Of a DNA stretch of 64,000 nucleotides, positions 48,397 to 59,830 are shown one piece after another. A model generated the notes under the pieces. The model was not told where the DNA came from, ran no database searches, and saw only the letters and a program-made list of their open reading frames with translations. Origin of the DNA: Synaphobranchus kaupii (taxonomy: Eukaryota > Chordata > Actinopteri > Anguilliformes > Synaphobranchidae); the NCBI GenBank assembly GCA_029718625.1, contig CM056383.1, forward strand, positions 66,154,849 through 66,218,848, given 5' to 3'. The stretch's first letter is position 1, and every line of letters begins with the position of its first letter. A program made the position numbers and the translations under genes.

Positions 48397-48854
48397 ATTA
48401 GAGTCCCATAGATAGAGTTCCTGGTCTGTGTCCAAACAAGTTGCGACTGCTGCAGATAGAATCCTTTGTCTTAGTCTGACCAAGTCTTTGTCTGTATGAT
48501 TCTGCCACTACAATTGCACTGTAGTTCAAAGGATCTATTGAAATAACACCACTACAGCTAATTGAACGATGCAACTGTGAAGACACTCTTCTACTCAGCT
48601 TCTCAATGAGCTGATTAACCCCTTTGTGTGGTGAGCGTAGACCCTGGGGTCTACATCAGACATCCTACTGTACCACGTCAGAAAGCGAGGGTACCATGGA
48701 AAACTGGATCGTCTTCATCAGCGCGAGTTGGGCTTTTATCGGGCAAAATATCAACTTCCTACATGCCACCGTTCTTCCTGTTCTTCTGTTTAAGTTTAAA
48801 TCAAGTGGAAGTGGATTGTTGTTGTTTCTCTATAGTCTAATGGGCTATAATAGA
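48397..48854. other. No gene seen
   Basis: A 78-codon frame (48624-48860) shows no motif. TTAACCCCTTTGTG at about 48616 resembles a piggyBac end (TTAA then CCCxTTTG), but no partner was found. Confidence 0.35.
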
Positions 48855-48862
48855 ACCTAAAT

Positions 48863-49733
48863 CAGTGGTTCCCAAACTCTGTCCTTTGGGATCACTGTGT
48901 ATGCTGGTTTTCATTCCGACCAGAATTGCAATTCCAGAATTTTAACAAGCTGTTCATTTTTCTTAAGTAGATACTTTGGGACTTACCTTCTTAAGCACAA
49001 GTGTTGAACAGCACTGTCTGCTGGTTTTCGGGGTGTTCTTGGCACCAGTGGTTCATACAAGTCAGTGATTCGCTAAGGAATCCACACACCTTGTTCTCAA
49101 GGCCTTAATTGGCAGCTCATTGAAAGGAAATGACAAAAACCTGTGGACACCGCAGCCCCCTTTGGACAAAAACCTGTGGACACCGCAGGAATTTAACTTG
49201 AAACCCCTGCTCTTAAGATACATTATGTCAGAAATACCTATGCATGCCACAAAGAATAAAAGTCCCATGTTCACATTATATTTATTGTTATATATTGCAA
49301 ACAATTACTTAAAAAAAGGCAGCACAATGTTTAACTGATCGAATTAAAGGCTGAGATGAATCAATAGGCTCCTAATTAGGTTGTTGAACATGTTTTTTAA
49401 AGTTATTTCATAATTCTTTCCTTATATGCATTAACACAATGCAGGTTTGACTCCTTGTCATTTTCTTTGTCCTTGTCAATTCTTTATTATCTACCAAATG
49501 TTTTTTTTCGTGGCCATTTCACCAATTAGAAGCCTATTACCTCCTATTATGTAGTTGTTTTAAATGTAGCACAATAAGTACAATGTGAACATGGGACTTT
49601 TATTCTTCATGACATGCATATATATCTGAAATAATGAGCTTAAGAGGGTAAATAATCCCTCTAAACATGAAAAGTACCCAGCAAAACCAGCATGTACAAT
49701 CACAATTGCAGTCCCATAATTTGGGAACCAATG
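48863..49733. mobile_element. hAT-type palindromic element (871 bp) with perfect 8-bp duplication
   Basis: Ends read CAGTGGTTCCCAAACT on the left and CATTGGTTCCCAAATT on the right reverse-complemented. ACCTAAAT flanks both sides (48855-48862, 49734-49741). An internal inverted repeat of about 80 bp (about 49212-49285 against 49575-49650, both with AATAAAAGTCCCATGTTCAC or its complement) makes the whole unit roughly palindromic. Inside is a direct repeat GACAAAAACCTGTGGACACC at 49131 and 49166. Confidence 0.93.
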
Positions 49734-49851
49734 ACCTAAATAACACTCAAAATACCATTTACTAGATTTTTTTCCAATTTTTTTAAGTAGATCATGTAAA
49801 TCATTAATGAAAAGAACAGGATGTTGGAAATGTAGTAAAATATGTCTCTCT

Positions 49852-50064
49852 GGCGGCAGCAGTGTAGCATAGCGATTAGAGAACTAGGCTTCAGTTTGAT
49901 TCCCAGGTGAGGCAGAGCTGATCTACCCTTGAACATATTACTTAACCTGAATTGCTTCAATAAATACCCGGGGGGTATAAATAGATGTTTATGTAAAAGA
50001 TTGTAAGCTATGTAAGTCACTCTGTACGAGAGTGTCTACTAAATGCCTAAAGTGCAAATGTAAC
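49852..50064 (+). mobile_element. tRNA-derived SINE with L2-type tail (UnaSINE-like)
   Basis: The head GGCGGCAGCAGTGTAGCATA and the GTTTGATTCCCAGGTG B box are tRNA-derived. The 3' end GTAAGTCACTCTGTACGAGA then GTGTCTACTAAATGCC matches the conserved L2/UnaL2 3' stem-loop region that such SINEs share with their LINE partner. It is somewhat diverged and no duplication was found. Confidence 0.85.
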
Positions 50065-50829
50065 TGCATAAGACCAATATTTCTCATAATGGTATGGATT
50101 GCATAATAGAAATCAAAATTACGCAGATGCTGTTGTGTATGCTGCAGTGGTGTGTGAAAAGGTGAATGAAAGAATGGCCTTATACATTTGTCTCCTAAAG
50201 AGGAAATCAATATTTGCCCACATTATAATAAGAGCTGGATTTAAGCGGTTAATATAACGCAGGGTAGGTACATTTGTCAGATTTTATAGAGCTTAAAAAT
50301 GTAGCAGTTAGCCTTGCTACCTTTGAATAGCTGTTTCTTATTAATATCTGGTAAACTGAGCCCTTGGTGTAGTGAAATGTCTGGAGTAATGGCTGGCAAA
50401 CACTTTTTCAAGGGTAATTTCCTCGTGAAATGTGCACGGCGCACTCAAACGATGAATTAGATCACCCCCGCTGCATTATTGTTAATCTGACTAGCGCACA
50501 TTGACACCTCGGTAGATCAACATCATTGACACCGCTACATCCATTTTTGGAAATCCTCAGAACTCAAACCACAGACCTCTGCTGCCATCCCTTCATTGCT
50601 CAGCCAATCAGCACGCACTTAATCGTGCCAAAAGGGCCTCCTGCTAAATGACCAGTATCTAATGGATGTTGCTCAGTCTTAAACTTTGGCTGTTAGAGAA
50701 GCCTATCATGAGCCACATACTGTAACTGTATCCCCGACAAGATTATGCCTGTTCAGGAGAAAGCGTGTTGGACATGTTATAATTTGCTATCAAGTCATAA
50801 GAGATGACAGACTTAATTTGTCTGGTAGA
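50065..50829. other. No gene; possible conserved non-coding block at 50330-50720
   Basis: The stretch 50330-50720 is balanced in composition, free of repeats, with GATGAATTAGATCA and CATTATTGTTAAT-type motifs. Its regulatory character is inferred from appearance only. Confidence 0.3.
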
Positions 50830-50837
50830 ACATAAGC

Positions 50838-51041
50838 CAGGGGTCTTCAACCTTATCCCGCAAGGGCCGGTGTGGGTGCGGGCTTTTGTTCCAACCAAGC
50901 AGTTACACACCTGATTCTACTAATCAATCACCAGAGTCTTTGCTAAGGACCTTGATTAGTAGAATCAGGTGTGTAACTGCTTGGTTGGAACAAAAGCCCG
51001 CACTCACACTGGCCTTTGCGGGATAAGGTTGAAGACCCCTG
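50838..51041. mobile_element. hAT-type hairpin miniature element, near-perfect arms
   Basis: Two ~89-bp arms starting CAGGGGTCTTCAACCTTATC on both ends differ at only about three positions around a ~24-bp loop. A perfect 8-bp duplication, ACATAAGC, flanks it (50830-50837 and 51042-51049). It is the same group as 32087-32286 but much less decayed, so it inserted later. Confidence 0.96.
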
Positions 51042-51049
51042 ACATAAGC

Positions 51050-54000
51050 CTTCACACTATATGACCATTCCAATCCTTCCAGATCTGAACATTGACATAG
51101 GCTTGTGGAGAGGCTATGACTTGCAGCGTCTAAGTGGCTTTAAAAGGGACATCTATTTAAAGGGGTAGTTAACTTTCTGGGGTTTTTGAACATTATTGCA
51201 GTTTTAGTTTATGTCTTTGATTGGCCCAGACAGTTTTTGTGTGCAATGAAGGCTATTGTAGGTATTTACAGAAGTTTATGATGACCTGCCAGCCCCACAA
51301 TGGCTGCTGTTGGGGCACTTGGAGTATTTCAAGTGTGAAATAATATTCAAGCAGGTTTTATCAAAGACATAAAATCCAGAGAATGGAAGAGGCAGAAATA
51401 TAAGTGTAAAGAATTACTGAAGTATCTGCTGTTTCAGATAAGCATAATTAATTAAATCAGATCCCTTGAATGTGGGCTGAAAACTAAGCTTCTTTTTTTA
51501 TTGTTTTCGATACAAGAAAGAAAGAAGTATATAATCATTTTTAAAAATTCTTAATTATATAGTTTTTTTGTTAATCAAAGAGGCACCAACAGTCTGGAAT
51601 ATGAGAAATATTTTTCTGTCTGATGTCAAAAAATCTCTTGTTTCTCTGCTGGAAAAATTATTTACCGGTGGAAGCATCTGGAAGACAGCAGCGCCAAGAA
51701 AAGTGTTCTGATGTGTTCACTAGCACCACAGATTATCTGCGATAAGCACACTATTTCCATATTTTCCCAATCCATTTTTTAATTTATTTAAATTTTAAAA
51801 CAAAATTAAAAAGCTATTGATGCTCTTGCTCATGTCCAGCATAAGAATAAACCAGAACTATAACATTTTGCATTGTACATAAAAACAAAATGAAACCTGC
51901 AACATATGGATTGATCTACTTACTCTGTGCATATCCTTGACCTCATAAAAGAGCCAAGATGTGCTCCTTTTCAGAACATCTGCTCAAAGGACATAGCAGT
52001 TGGTATAAACATAAGAGTGATACATATTTCCTATAGTTAATGTTTTGGTTAAACTGCAATACATGCCACACATTATTGAGAACAAGTGATTATTCTAACT
52101 AAAATACTGAAATAAATGCTACTTTCACTTCCTCTGCCATGTCTCATATGATTTAATATAAATATAATCATAGAATTAGCCCCCATTGTTACGCAATCAT
52201 TCAGAACATTCAGTTATGGATATTCCAAACACACCCGTCGGCTACATGTCTTGCTACAATGACAGCCATCATCTTATCGATTCTGTGTCTTTCAATACCT
52301 GCTTTCCATTTGTACTAAAATGCATCTGCAAATACCTTTCCCAAACTATCTTTTGAGCTTATTGAATCACTTTACACGTAAAGTAATCTACTTGCATGAC
52401 CACCTCCCACTATTTCGCGAATTAACGTAGGGATGCAATCCTCTTTACACCTCATTAGTTGATCACCTCAGACGATTTTTTGTGGGTGGTAACAGTTTTA
52501 CACGTGTTTTTGTACACGCAAACCTTTTAGTAAATTGACCCTTTAGTGTTAACCCCTTTGCGCAGATGCCTAGTGACCAGGACGCCTACGGCAAGATTTT
52601 GCTCAACTGAGACATTTGTTGCTCCAGCAGCCAAACTATGAAAGGAAATAAGAAACTCTGTGTTGTAGCTTTACTAGAATACGATTTGTGACAACTCTGC
52701 CAAATACAGAGTTTCTAAGTGTCACTATTCTCCCGTAGCAAGTCCAATTAACAAGCAACCCCCCACCCAGTCTCGCTTGAAACTATACCTACCCATGCAT
52801 GACATAGTGGACAATAGCGTCTATGTGTGAGATCATAAATATATTTCTTCATCATCTAAAATTTGTATTCTGCCATAGCAACAAGATAAACCCAACAATA
52901 GCCCGATCGTATGCCAATAAAGCAGTGAAAAGCCCTGCTCACTCAAATGCAAAATAAATGTGAAATTCTTATGTAATTATATCACATCATTCTACTATCA
53001 ATATCTGCTAATAAATATGAAATAAATATAAAATCCTACCATTGGTTTTACAACATAGAGATGTTCCTTTCAAAATCAGTGGTCATTTATTGTCTTGGAC
53101 AATCTGTTTGAGAAATACACATCAGTTTAGAATGTTATTACACTACATGGGACATCTGCTATGTTGTACGTGCAGCTCCAAAGTATTTCACGTCATTCCG
53201 GTTTTATTCAAAAAGGTTTCATCTGATAGATGACAGCATATCCTTCTCAACGGTCTTTGCAATTTGTTATTGGATGCTTTGAACAGTAAATTACAGCCCA
53301 GCGTATCAGTATTTTTATCAATGTAGTATGACGCAAACAGCTACAGAGAACAATATGAAAGTAGTACTGCTTGTAAATATGTGGTTCTTCTCACTGGCTA
53401 CATACTGTATGTACATTGGTTTTTCCACTTGATCACCGTCTTGTCCAGTAGGCTATGTTAGATATTATTATTTTCGCATTTTGAGCGCATTTCACACACT
53501 GTAGTGTAACATTCATTGGTGGCTCAGTCATGTTTTATGTTTGAAGTACCAATTTTCATTGAATATTTGGCAGCTATTTCCTGTTGGTGGAATATTATTT
53601 TATTGTAATGCTATCATACATATTATAAGGCTATAGGCTTAGTATCCTCCTGGGCTATACTTGTCACTTAGGGATTGGGAAATATTACAATTTACTGTGT
53701 GCTGACGTGCTAGAAAATTTTCCTTGGAATCATTATGAATGGAAACATAAAAAAAAAAATAAAAAAAACTTCAGGAAAATGCGATCACAAGGCAAAAGTA
53801 TACATACTGTAGAGTACAGGGAAAAGTGATGTTTTATTGAGGTTTTATATTGAGGTATTACCTGGTGGGAGCAGTCAGAAAAACATAGGAAGGTAACCAT
53901 TGCTGACCATTGCCTAGGGTACATATCTGTAATCACATCCCACACATCATGAAATGCAGTTCAGATAAAGTGGGATCAAGACAAATGACAGGGTTCCTGC

Positions 54001-54194
54001 TTACAGATTTCAGTACTTCCATTATACTGAGGAGCATTGTCTGTTGAGTGTTTAGCTTTGAAGCCAAACTCATTATAGTGAAGGAGCTTGTTCTGGATTA
54101 GGCAATTTGAAGATGTGTTTCCGAGAGGAACATGGGTGGGTCCATAGTTGTTTTTTTTTAGTAAGAATGTTACTCGGGCCTGCTTGAATTCACT
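51050..54194. other. Long AT-rich stretch, no gene seen
   Basis: No open frame above 70 codons. AAAGGGGTAGTTAACTTTC (about 51161) and TAAATTGACCCTTTAG (about 52532) look like single ends of miniature elements without partners. Confidence 0.45.
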
Positions 54195-54200
54195 GGGGAC

Positions 54201-54621
54201 TCAACCATGGTTTAGTGAGGAGTTGGCCATGGCTAAAAGATTAGCAAAAGTGTGGAAGTGGAGGCAGAGGGAGAAGGAGGGCATAGGGCCAAGTTGGCAA
54301 GTAGTTGAAGGCTTTGAAGTTATGAGATCAGCACTGGATACTGTTGAACATGCTGGGAGGCTCAGAAGTTTGGCAACAGTGGCAGAGTGGCCATGGGAAT
54401 GTGTTGGCACAGTGTTACGGACATGAGTTATTTTAGTTACAAAGTAGGAAGCGTGTAAGGGTGGAGGGAGGTGTGTTAAGAACAGAGATGAACGCAGCAA
54501 ATAGATTCTGTGGGTTGTTTGTGGCAGCTTCAATTTTTGGATTGATAGTATGAAGCCTTGGCTGATGAGAAAAAACTGAGGAGCTGTTGGTAAACAGCCA
54601 GTCAGTGGGCAGTTTTAGCAT
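54201..54621 (-). pseudogene. L2-type LINE ORF2 fragment, frameshifted
   Basis: On the minus strand, AATNNPQNLFAAFISVLNTP lies upstream of SSADLITSKPSTTCQLGPMP. Both match, in order, the linker and first reverse-transcriptase segment of L2-type LINEs (compare '...LF..LN.LL.PP' and 'SKPTTC.LDP.P'). They sit in two different frames, so an indel separates them. The catalytic reverse-transcriptase core is absent. The opposite strand also shows an open frame with PWFSEELAMAKRL, which resembles another LINE motif, but I judge that to be a complement artefact. Confidence 0.55.
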
Positions 54622-55316
54622 GTTTGCACATAGAATATCAGAAAACCGTAGACAGGAAGAGGCTGGTCTGCAGGTCGAGAGGCGAGAGTGCAGAGTGAAT
54701 CAAGGGTGCCAGAACGTGTGGATGTCAAGGAGGTAGTAATCACATTTGTAGATGTGAGAAGGCCTCTATGGGAGGTAAAGGCCTTGTCTGAGATAGGTTG
54801 CACAAGTTACAGTGGTTTTTGGTGTGGTTTTCACCAGCTCAGAGTGAGGGGAAGAGCAAAGGAGTGGTCAGCGAGGTATCAAGACATCAAGACAACTTAT
54901 AACACAATTTATTGTGCATTATTCCAGTCGGTTGCCAGCCTTGTGTGTTGAAGAGGACGGGGCCAGAGTGCAGTTAAATGAGCCAAGCAATGGGAGAAAT
55001 CATTAACTGAATTTTTGTCTCTGAACATCTTGTGCAAGTTGTGCCTTTATTACAATTAGCATGATAAAACAATAAAACTGTTTAAAACAAACTTAAGCAC
55101 AGCCATTAGCTATTATTAATCAAAAGCTGTTGGCTCCTCCTATATTCTTTTTAATAGTTCATATTTATTCTTATTTAATTAGTGCCCTGTAAATAGTTGA
55201 AACACCAGGTACTCATTTTGTGATAGATGGAACAGAACAGAATATATTTAACAGCCAATCCACTACTCAATTAAATTGAATGTTACACACACATTACAAT
55301 AAAAGTAGTGGATACT
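54622..55316. other. No gene seen
   Basis: An 87-codon frame (54688-54951) is in the same sequence block as the LINE fragment and may be further decayed LINE, but no motif is visible. Confidence 0.35.
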
Positions 55317-55690
55317 GGGCACCGCGGTGGTGCAGCGGGCTAAGGTGCAGAATTTGTCTGTGCAGTTGCGCCCTGAGGATCAGGGGCTCGATCCCCGGTC
55401 CTGCCAGATCCGAGCATGGCCGGTACCCTGTGGGAGCGGCAATTGGCGGCCGCCCCCGGGTGGGGGGAGGAGCTAGGAGAGAATCGCTGCGCACAGAACG
55501 GCCCTGGGCGAGTTGGAATCACGGTCAGGAGCACGAGGAGTCGCTCCCCGAAGAGGACTTGGTGCCCTCCTTCCCACTACCGGCTGACAGGGTTGTATAG
55601 CTGTGATTCTCTAGCAGTTGCTACACAGGGGGAATTGAATTAGAATAGGGGTTCAATTGGCTACCAAATTGGGAGAAAAATGGTATAAAA
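55317..55690 (+). mobile_element. tRNA-derived SINE, family 1, copy 3 (longest)
   Basis: The fullest copy in the window: head GGGCACCGCGGTGGTGCAGC, B box GGGCTCGATCCCCGG, body, and 3' end GGCTACCAAATTGGGAGAAA. No clear target duplication was found. It serves as the reference for the truncated copy 1 and the expanded copy 2. Confidence 0.9.
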
Positions 55691-55719
55691 TGATATTCTC
55701 AGATAAATTCTTTATACAG

Positions 55720-56261
55720 AAGCTATCTAAAGTCTGGGACCCCATTACTTCAGGCCATACCTTTATAATCAAACGCAGACAGTACTTGAAAAATAAGCCG
55801 AAGTTTATTAGTGGCAAAAGCCACGAGAAAAAGGCAGAATCGTAGTTAGGAGCAGTAGTCAAAACCAGGTGATCGCAGCAAAAGTACAAAAACACAATCC
55901 AAAAAGCGAAGTCAAGATACAAAATCAAAAAGTCAGGAGAACAGAAATCAGGCACACGAAGAAACTAGCAAACCAGGGGTCAGGAAAAGGCTTGTAGCAA
56001 AACAGAGCAAAGCAGGCAACTGTGACAAACTCGCAACAAACACAAGACAGAGTGGAACTTAAATACACAGACTAACGAGCAAACGAGAGACAGGTGAACA
56101 GCAGGGCAGGTGAGACACATAAGTAATCAGGAGCTGACACATAAGGCGGGGCGGACACAATGGGGAAGTAAACACAAGAGCACATGGCTGGGAGACGGCC
56201 AATGAAAACACTAACACCCGAACAAAAACGGACATGAAATACATAACAGAAAAACATAACA
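55720..56261 (-). mobile_element. LTR-like interspersed repeat (candidate solo LTR)
   Basis: On the minus strand it begins TGTTATGTTTTTCTG, has a TATA-like GTATTTAAG (about 56060), a long pyrimidine-rich stretch and AATAAA (about 55810). It closes near the family 1 SINE. This order (TG start, promoter, polyadenylation signal) fits an LTR. The end dinucleotide and target duplication were not confirmed. Confidence 0.45.
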
Positions 56262-56709
56262 CAGACTCAAATACTGACAATTTTGTTTTAAGTGCATTTT
56301 TCCAAAGATGATTTGAAAGGTTTTGAGTCAAGCCCTCCCAATATACAATGTCCAATCCGTAGTCTGTAAGTGACAGAGTTTTTCCACATCCAGTTTTCAT
56401 ATCAATAGAAAGGTTATATTTGTTTCTCCCAAACTCTTGCCATGATAGATGAAGCTGCTGGAAAATGCAGAGAAAATAAAACAGCTTTAGAAGACATATG
56501 GGTCGGCAGGGTATCAAAGGCCATAAAGCTATAAGTTTTACAACCTCTCTGTCAAAGCATATAAAAATGACAGAGTGAAGACAACTCTCAATAAGCCAAT
56601 CAGAGCAAGTCGATGCCAGACCTAAATAAAAAACAATACACAACAGTAAAACCAATACATTGTACATTCTCCATTTGAAGATGCCTGTGAAACTGTTTAC
56701 TTGGGTCAT
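56059..56709 (-). CDS. Longest open frame (216 codons), hybrid; candidate exon at 56265-56457
   Basis: The C-terminal third is the start of the LTR-like repeat, so the frame as a whole is not a gene. The middle is more interesting. A good acceptor TTTTCTCTGCATTTTCCAG ends at 56458, and from there QLHLSWQEFGRNKYNLSIDM continues through YGLDIVYWEGLTQNLSNHLW, a balanced, protein-like sequence. A weak donor (GTCAGT) lies near its end. I recognise no family. The N-terminal part has a hydrophobic segment (NVLVLLLCIVFYLGLAS). It may be a host exon interrupted by the retroelement, or chance. Confidence 0.25.
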   Translation of the reverse strand: MTQVNSFTGIFKWRMYNVLVLLLCIVFYLGLASTCSDWLIESCLHSVIFICFDREVVKLIALWPLIPCRPICLLKLFYFLCIFQQLHLSWQEFGRNKYNLSIDMKTGCGKTLSLTDYGLDIVYWEGLTQNLSNHLWKNALKTKLSVFESVLCFSVMYFMSVFVRVLVFSLAVSQPCALVFTSPLCPPRLMCQLLITYVSHLPCCSPVSRLLVSLCI

Positions 56710-56730
56710 AAGGATGAAATATTAAGACAA

Positions 56731-56731
<1 letters not shown>

Positions 56732-56785
<54 letters not shown>
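56732..56785. repeat. (AT)n microsatellite
   Basis: About 26 AT units. Confidence 0.97.
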
Positions 56786-56790
<5 letters not shown>

Positions 56791-57289
56791 TTCTTTATAT
56801 TCCAACAGAATGTCAACATGCTTTACATTCAAAACGTAAGACAAAAATGCAAAAAAACTAAGTGACACATTCATATAAACCATTATAAATCATGCAGCTT
56901 CAAAAGAGCAATGCAATAAAAAATTTGATTTGAGACTATGTTTAAAAGTTTTTTTAAATTTTTTTATTGCGGATCCCCAGATGGTCATAAAGGACATTCC
57001 AGAATTGAGAAGGTAGGAGATAAAAAGTGTACTGCCCAACAGTGTCTATCTGACTTCAGGGTGCAGACGGGGGTCTGGAGTTAGACCAAAAAGTGTGTAA
57101 ATGCTCCTCTACCTAGTCAATGCCAACGGCATTTAAAAATGTAAATGGTAAGATTAACATCTTAACATCAATTCCAAATTTTACTGGGAGACTGATTTGC
57201 CAGGAGGTCAGTACAGGAGCTATAGAGGCAGGTATTTGTTTTATTTGCCGCACAACCCGGGGCTGTATACATCCAATTCCCACCCTGGA
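56786..57289. other. No gene seen
   Basis: AT-rich at first, becoming balanced after 57060. I recognise no motif. Confidence 0.4.
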
Positions 57290-57600
57290 ATGTCCAGTTA
57301 TCTGTAACCGCAGCTCTTTTCCATGCCTGAACCATCCTGCCAATTCAGGAGAGCTGGGACATCCACAGTTCTCCCCTGAAACACCTGGGTTCCACAGCTG
57401 CTTCGGAGGAGGGACCTTTCATGTCGCAGCTTTGGCATGCAGTGCCCTCCCGGCCAGCAGGGGTCGCCCAAGAGCGACGTAAGCCCTGTCCAACTGAACC
57501 CTCCCGTACCCTGAGCTGCAGGCCACCATCTGCACAGGCTCGGTCCAGATTCCATACGAAGCCGTGATGCTCATCCATGCACCACAGAGTGGCGCCTTAA
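57290..57600. repeat. GC-rich block, possible decayed SINE
   Basis: GC-rich compared with both flanks. It carries several open frames on both strands (up to 120 codons), none with a motif. The right edge (CATGCACCACAGAGTGGCGCC) looks like the complement of a tRNA-like SINE head. No duplication was found. Confidence 0.3.
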
Positions 57601-58079
57601 CCGAAGCAGCTCAGGCAGGTTTTCATTTTTTTATTTTGTGAGAATCCTTGAAGAACCGTTTGTAAAAACTGCAAAATATAGAGATTTGCCAGGGGGGGCG
57701 ACCATGAATTTAATTGCAATCTAATAGTCGATCCTAAAGGAGATACAGGTATCGACAAGCATCTCAGTCAGGCCGATTTAGTGAGCTTCACAGGGACAGG
57801 GAGACGTCAACGGAGACTGGTGACGAAGGAAGAGAAGGGGATTACTTGTTCACAACACAACGAGGAAGATATTTTCAGAGCTAGTAATCTGATGCGGTAT
57901 GCCTATCTGCATCCCCTCTGTTTTAGTGCCGTTTAATTGGAGAGAATATCCCTCCAACGATCCTCTTATCTCCTCCAGGCAGTTGCCTAGATTTGACACA
58001 GCAATTGGTTTTTTCAGGTTTTAATTTGAACCTAAGTGTCACTGGCACAGCTGCAGAGCTGTATTTCATGTTGTCTGAT
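57601..58079. other. No gene seen
   Basis: Unique-looking, moderate GC, no recognised features. Confidence 0.4.
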
Positions 58080-58705
58080 TATCAAAGAAGGATTAGTCTT
58101 CATATAAAACCTTGTGTTCGATCCGCCGTTTCCCTCCAGTCCGCCTTCCTTTTCGTTTCTCCTGTTTTCTCCGTTCCTCTTGTTTCATGTCGTGTTTTTC
58201 AGTTCACCCTGTCTGTCTAGTTCCGTGTTTGTGCAGGCTGGGCGTGGTTTCCCCGTTTTGTTCCTCGTTTTCTCCCCGTATCATTTAGCCTATCACTCTC
58301 CCCCTCTGCACGCACTTTAATTATTCCATCAGTACTCTCACCTGTTCCTCACTCTATTTTACTCCCCAGTTTCATTCACTCACTGCCAGTTTGTTGTTTG
58401 TCTTAGCCCCGTCTAGACATTCCCCGGCCATTCTGTTCGTTTTGCTAATCTGCCTAACCTGTTTTGTTTGTCCTGTTCCTCGCTCCAGCCCGTCCTGCCT
58501 GCTTCCCGTCCTGTTTGCTCCTGCCCCGTCTCCTGCCCATCCCAGTTAGTTTCCCCAACCCTGTTTCCAGTCCGTCACCTAGCCGTCCCTTTGTCTTGTG
58601 TTTTGCTGATTCCTAAATTATACTCCTTGCGGAGTTTTTGCCTGAGTTTGCCCCCGAGTCCTGCATTTGGGTGCATACCAGTGTTCTAAACCATAACACC
58701 TTGTG
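58080..58705 (+). mobile_element. LTR-like block (candidate)
   Basis: CATATAAAACC (58099) is followed by strongly C/T-rich sequence and CTGCATTTGGGTGCATACC before AACCATAACA at the end, the same layout as 21500-22130. The pyrimidine bias creates several proline/serine-rich spurious frames. Confidence 0.35.
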
Positions 58706-59693
58706 TAATTTTCTAGATATCTCCATCACAAGAAACTCCATCACAAGAAACGTTACTAGTCTACAGCTTTAGACTACATTGAGTTTCATATAGAAAAGCT
58801 ATCTGCACTGTTGTTTACCTGGAGGTAATGTAAATGCAACAAAATCCCTGGATACTTTGAGGCATGGCTGAAAGCAGGCTAATGTAAACACAGAACAAGC
58901 TGTGTCCCTCAGGTACTTTAGAATTCAAGGGCACGCCAAAACCGACAACGTAATGCAGGTACTGTACATAAAGATGCATACATTTCTTTGAACAAATGTT
59001 CAGTGGAAATATTTTACATCTTATTCACTAGGACAAGAAATTCCAAGATGATGACAATAATTGCAATGCCATTTATTGGTTGAATGAACAGGATTTAGAG
59101 GAAACTAATACAGGTGTGTAGGCTTGACCTGTATTGTCTGAGAAGCAGGTGAGTGCTGCAGTAGGATGGCACTGCTATGTCCTGAACTTTATTGATTATA
59201 GATTTATAGATTCAGTTCTCTTCATAATACCTTATAATTATTATTAATTTATTTTATTTTAGAACTGAGACACAATTAGTAGACACAATGCATGGATCAG
59301 GACAGGACTGGACTGCATTTTAATTTCATTTTCAAACTAGGACTAATTCACTCCCAGGACTTTTGTCCCCCATAACATATTCCAGGAGCATTAATTCTGA
59401 TTCCAATAAAACTTTGTTGAAATTCTTGTAACTCTCTAGTTTACATAGGACATTACACATCATGGCGATCATTATGTGTTTCACTTGTATCCACAAGTAG
59501 GCTGCCTAGCCCTGCACAAAACATGCTATTTTATTCATTTAGTATATCATTCCTGTCTACCTCTTATCACCTTCTACTTTATTCATAACATATTGCTAAA
59601 TTTCTTAAGAGACATTCTGGCGCATTCAGTCCTCCAGGACTGATGAGTACGGTCAGTGCTCAAGCCCAGAACCCAGGTATAAAACCAAGTTGG
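58706..59693. other. No gene seen
   Basis: AT-rich unique-looking sequence, no coding motif. Confidence 0.4.
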
Positions 59694-59830
59694 TATAGAA
59701 TAGAATAACTTTTATTTTCCCGCAAGGGAACTTTAGTTGGAGCCCCAGCAACAACAAAAAAGACATAGACAGTGGGGGGGCAGACCCACAACACACAAAC
59801 ATATCAAACAAAGACATTCAATATCATCAT
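59694..59830 (-). mobile_element. LINE 3' end with (TTCTA)n tail, copy 2
   Basis: The inverted counterpart of 23990-24128, with a TAGAATAGAAT tail at 59697 and the GGGGCAGACCCACAACACAC block. The related region probably extends to about 60130, where GGGGTTCATCCTGG-type sequence continues, but the other copy does not cover it. Confidence 0.65.

Noticed and set aside
48616..48640. TTAACCCCTTTGTG as a piggyBac terminus
   Set aside because: No inverted partner next to a TTAA was found within the window; a similar single motif occurs near 52550.
54148..54426. Plus-strand frame with PWFSEELAMAKRLAKVWKW resembling an L2-type LINE linker
   Set aside because: The minus strand over the same bases gives two LINE motifs in the correct order, so the plus-strand likeness is probably the complement of that signal.
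55280..55643. Frames of 106 and 75 codons
   Set aside because: They are translations of SINE copy 3.
58114..58689. Ser/Pro/Leu-rich frames
   Set aside because: They arise from the pyrimidine-rich LTR-like block and have no protein-like motif.
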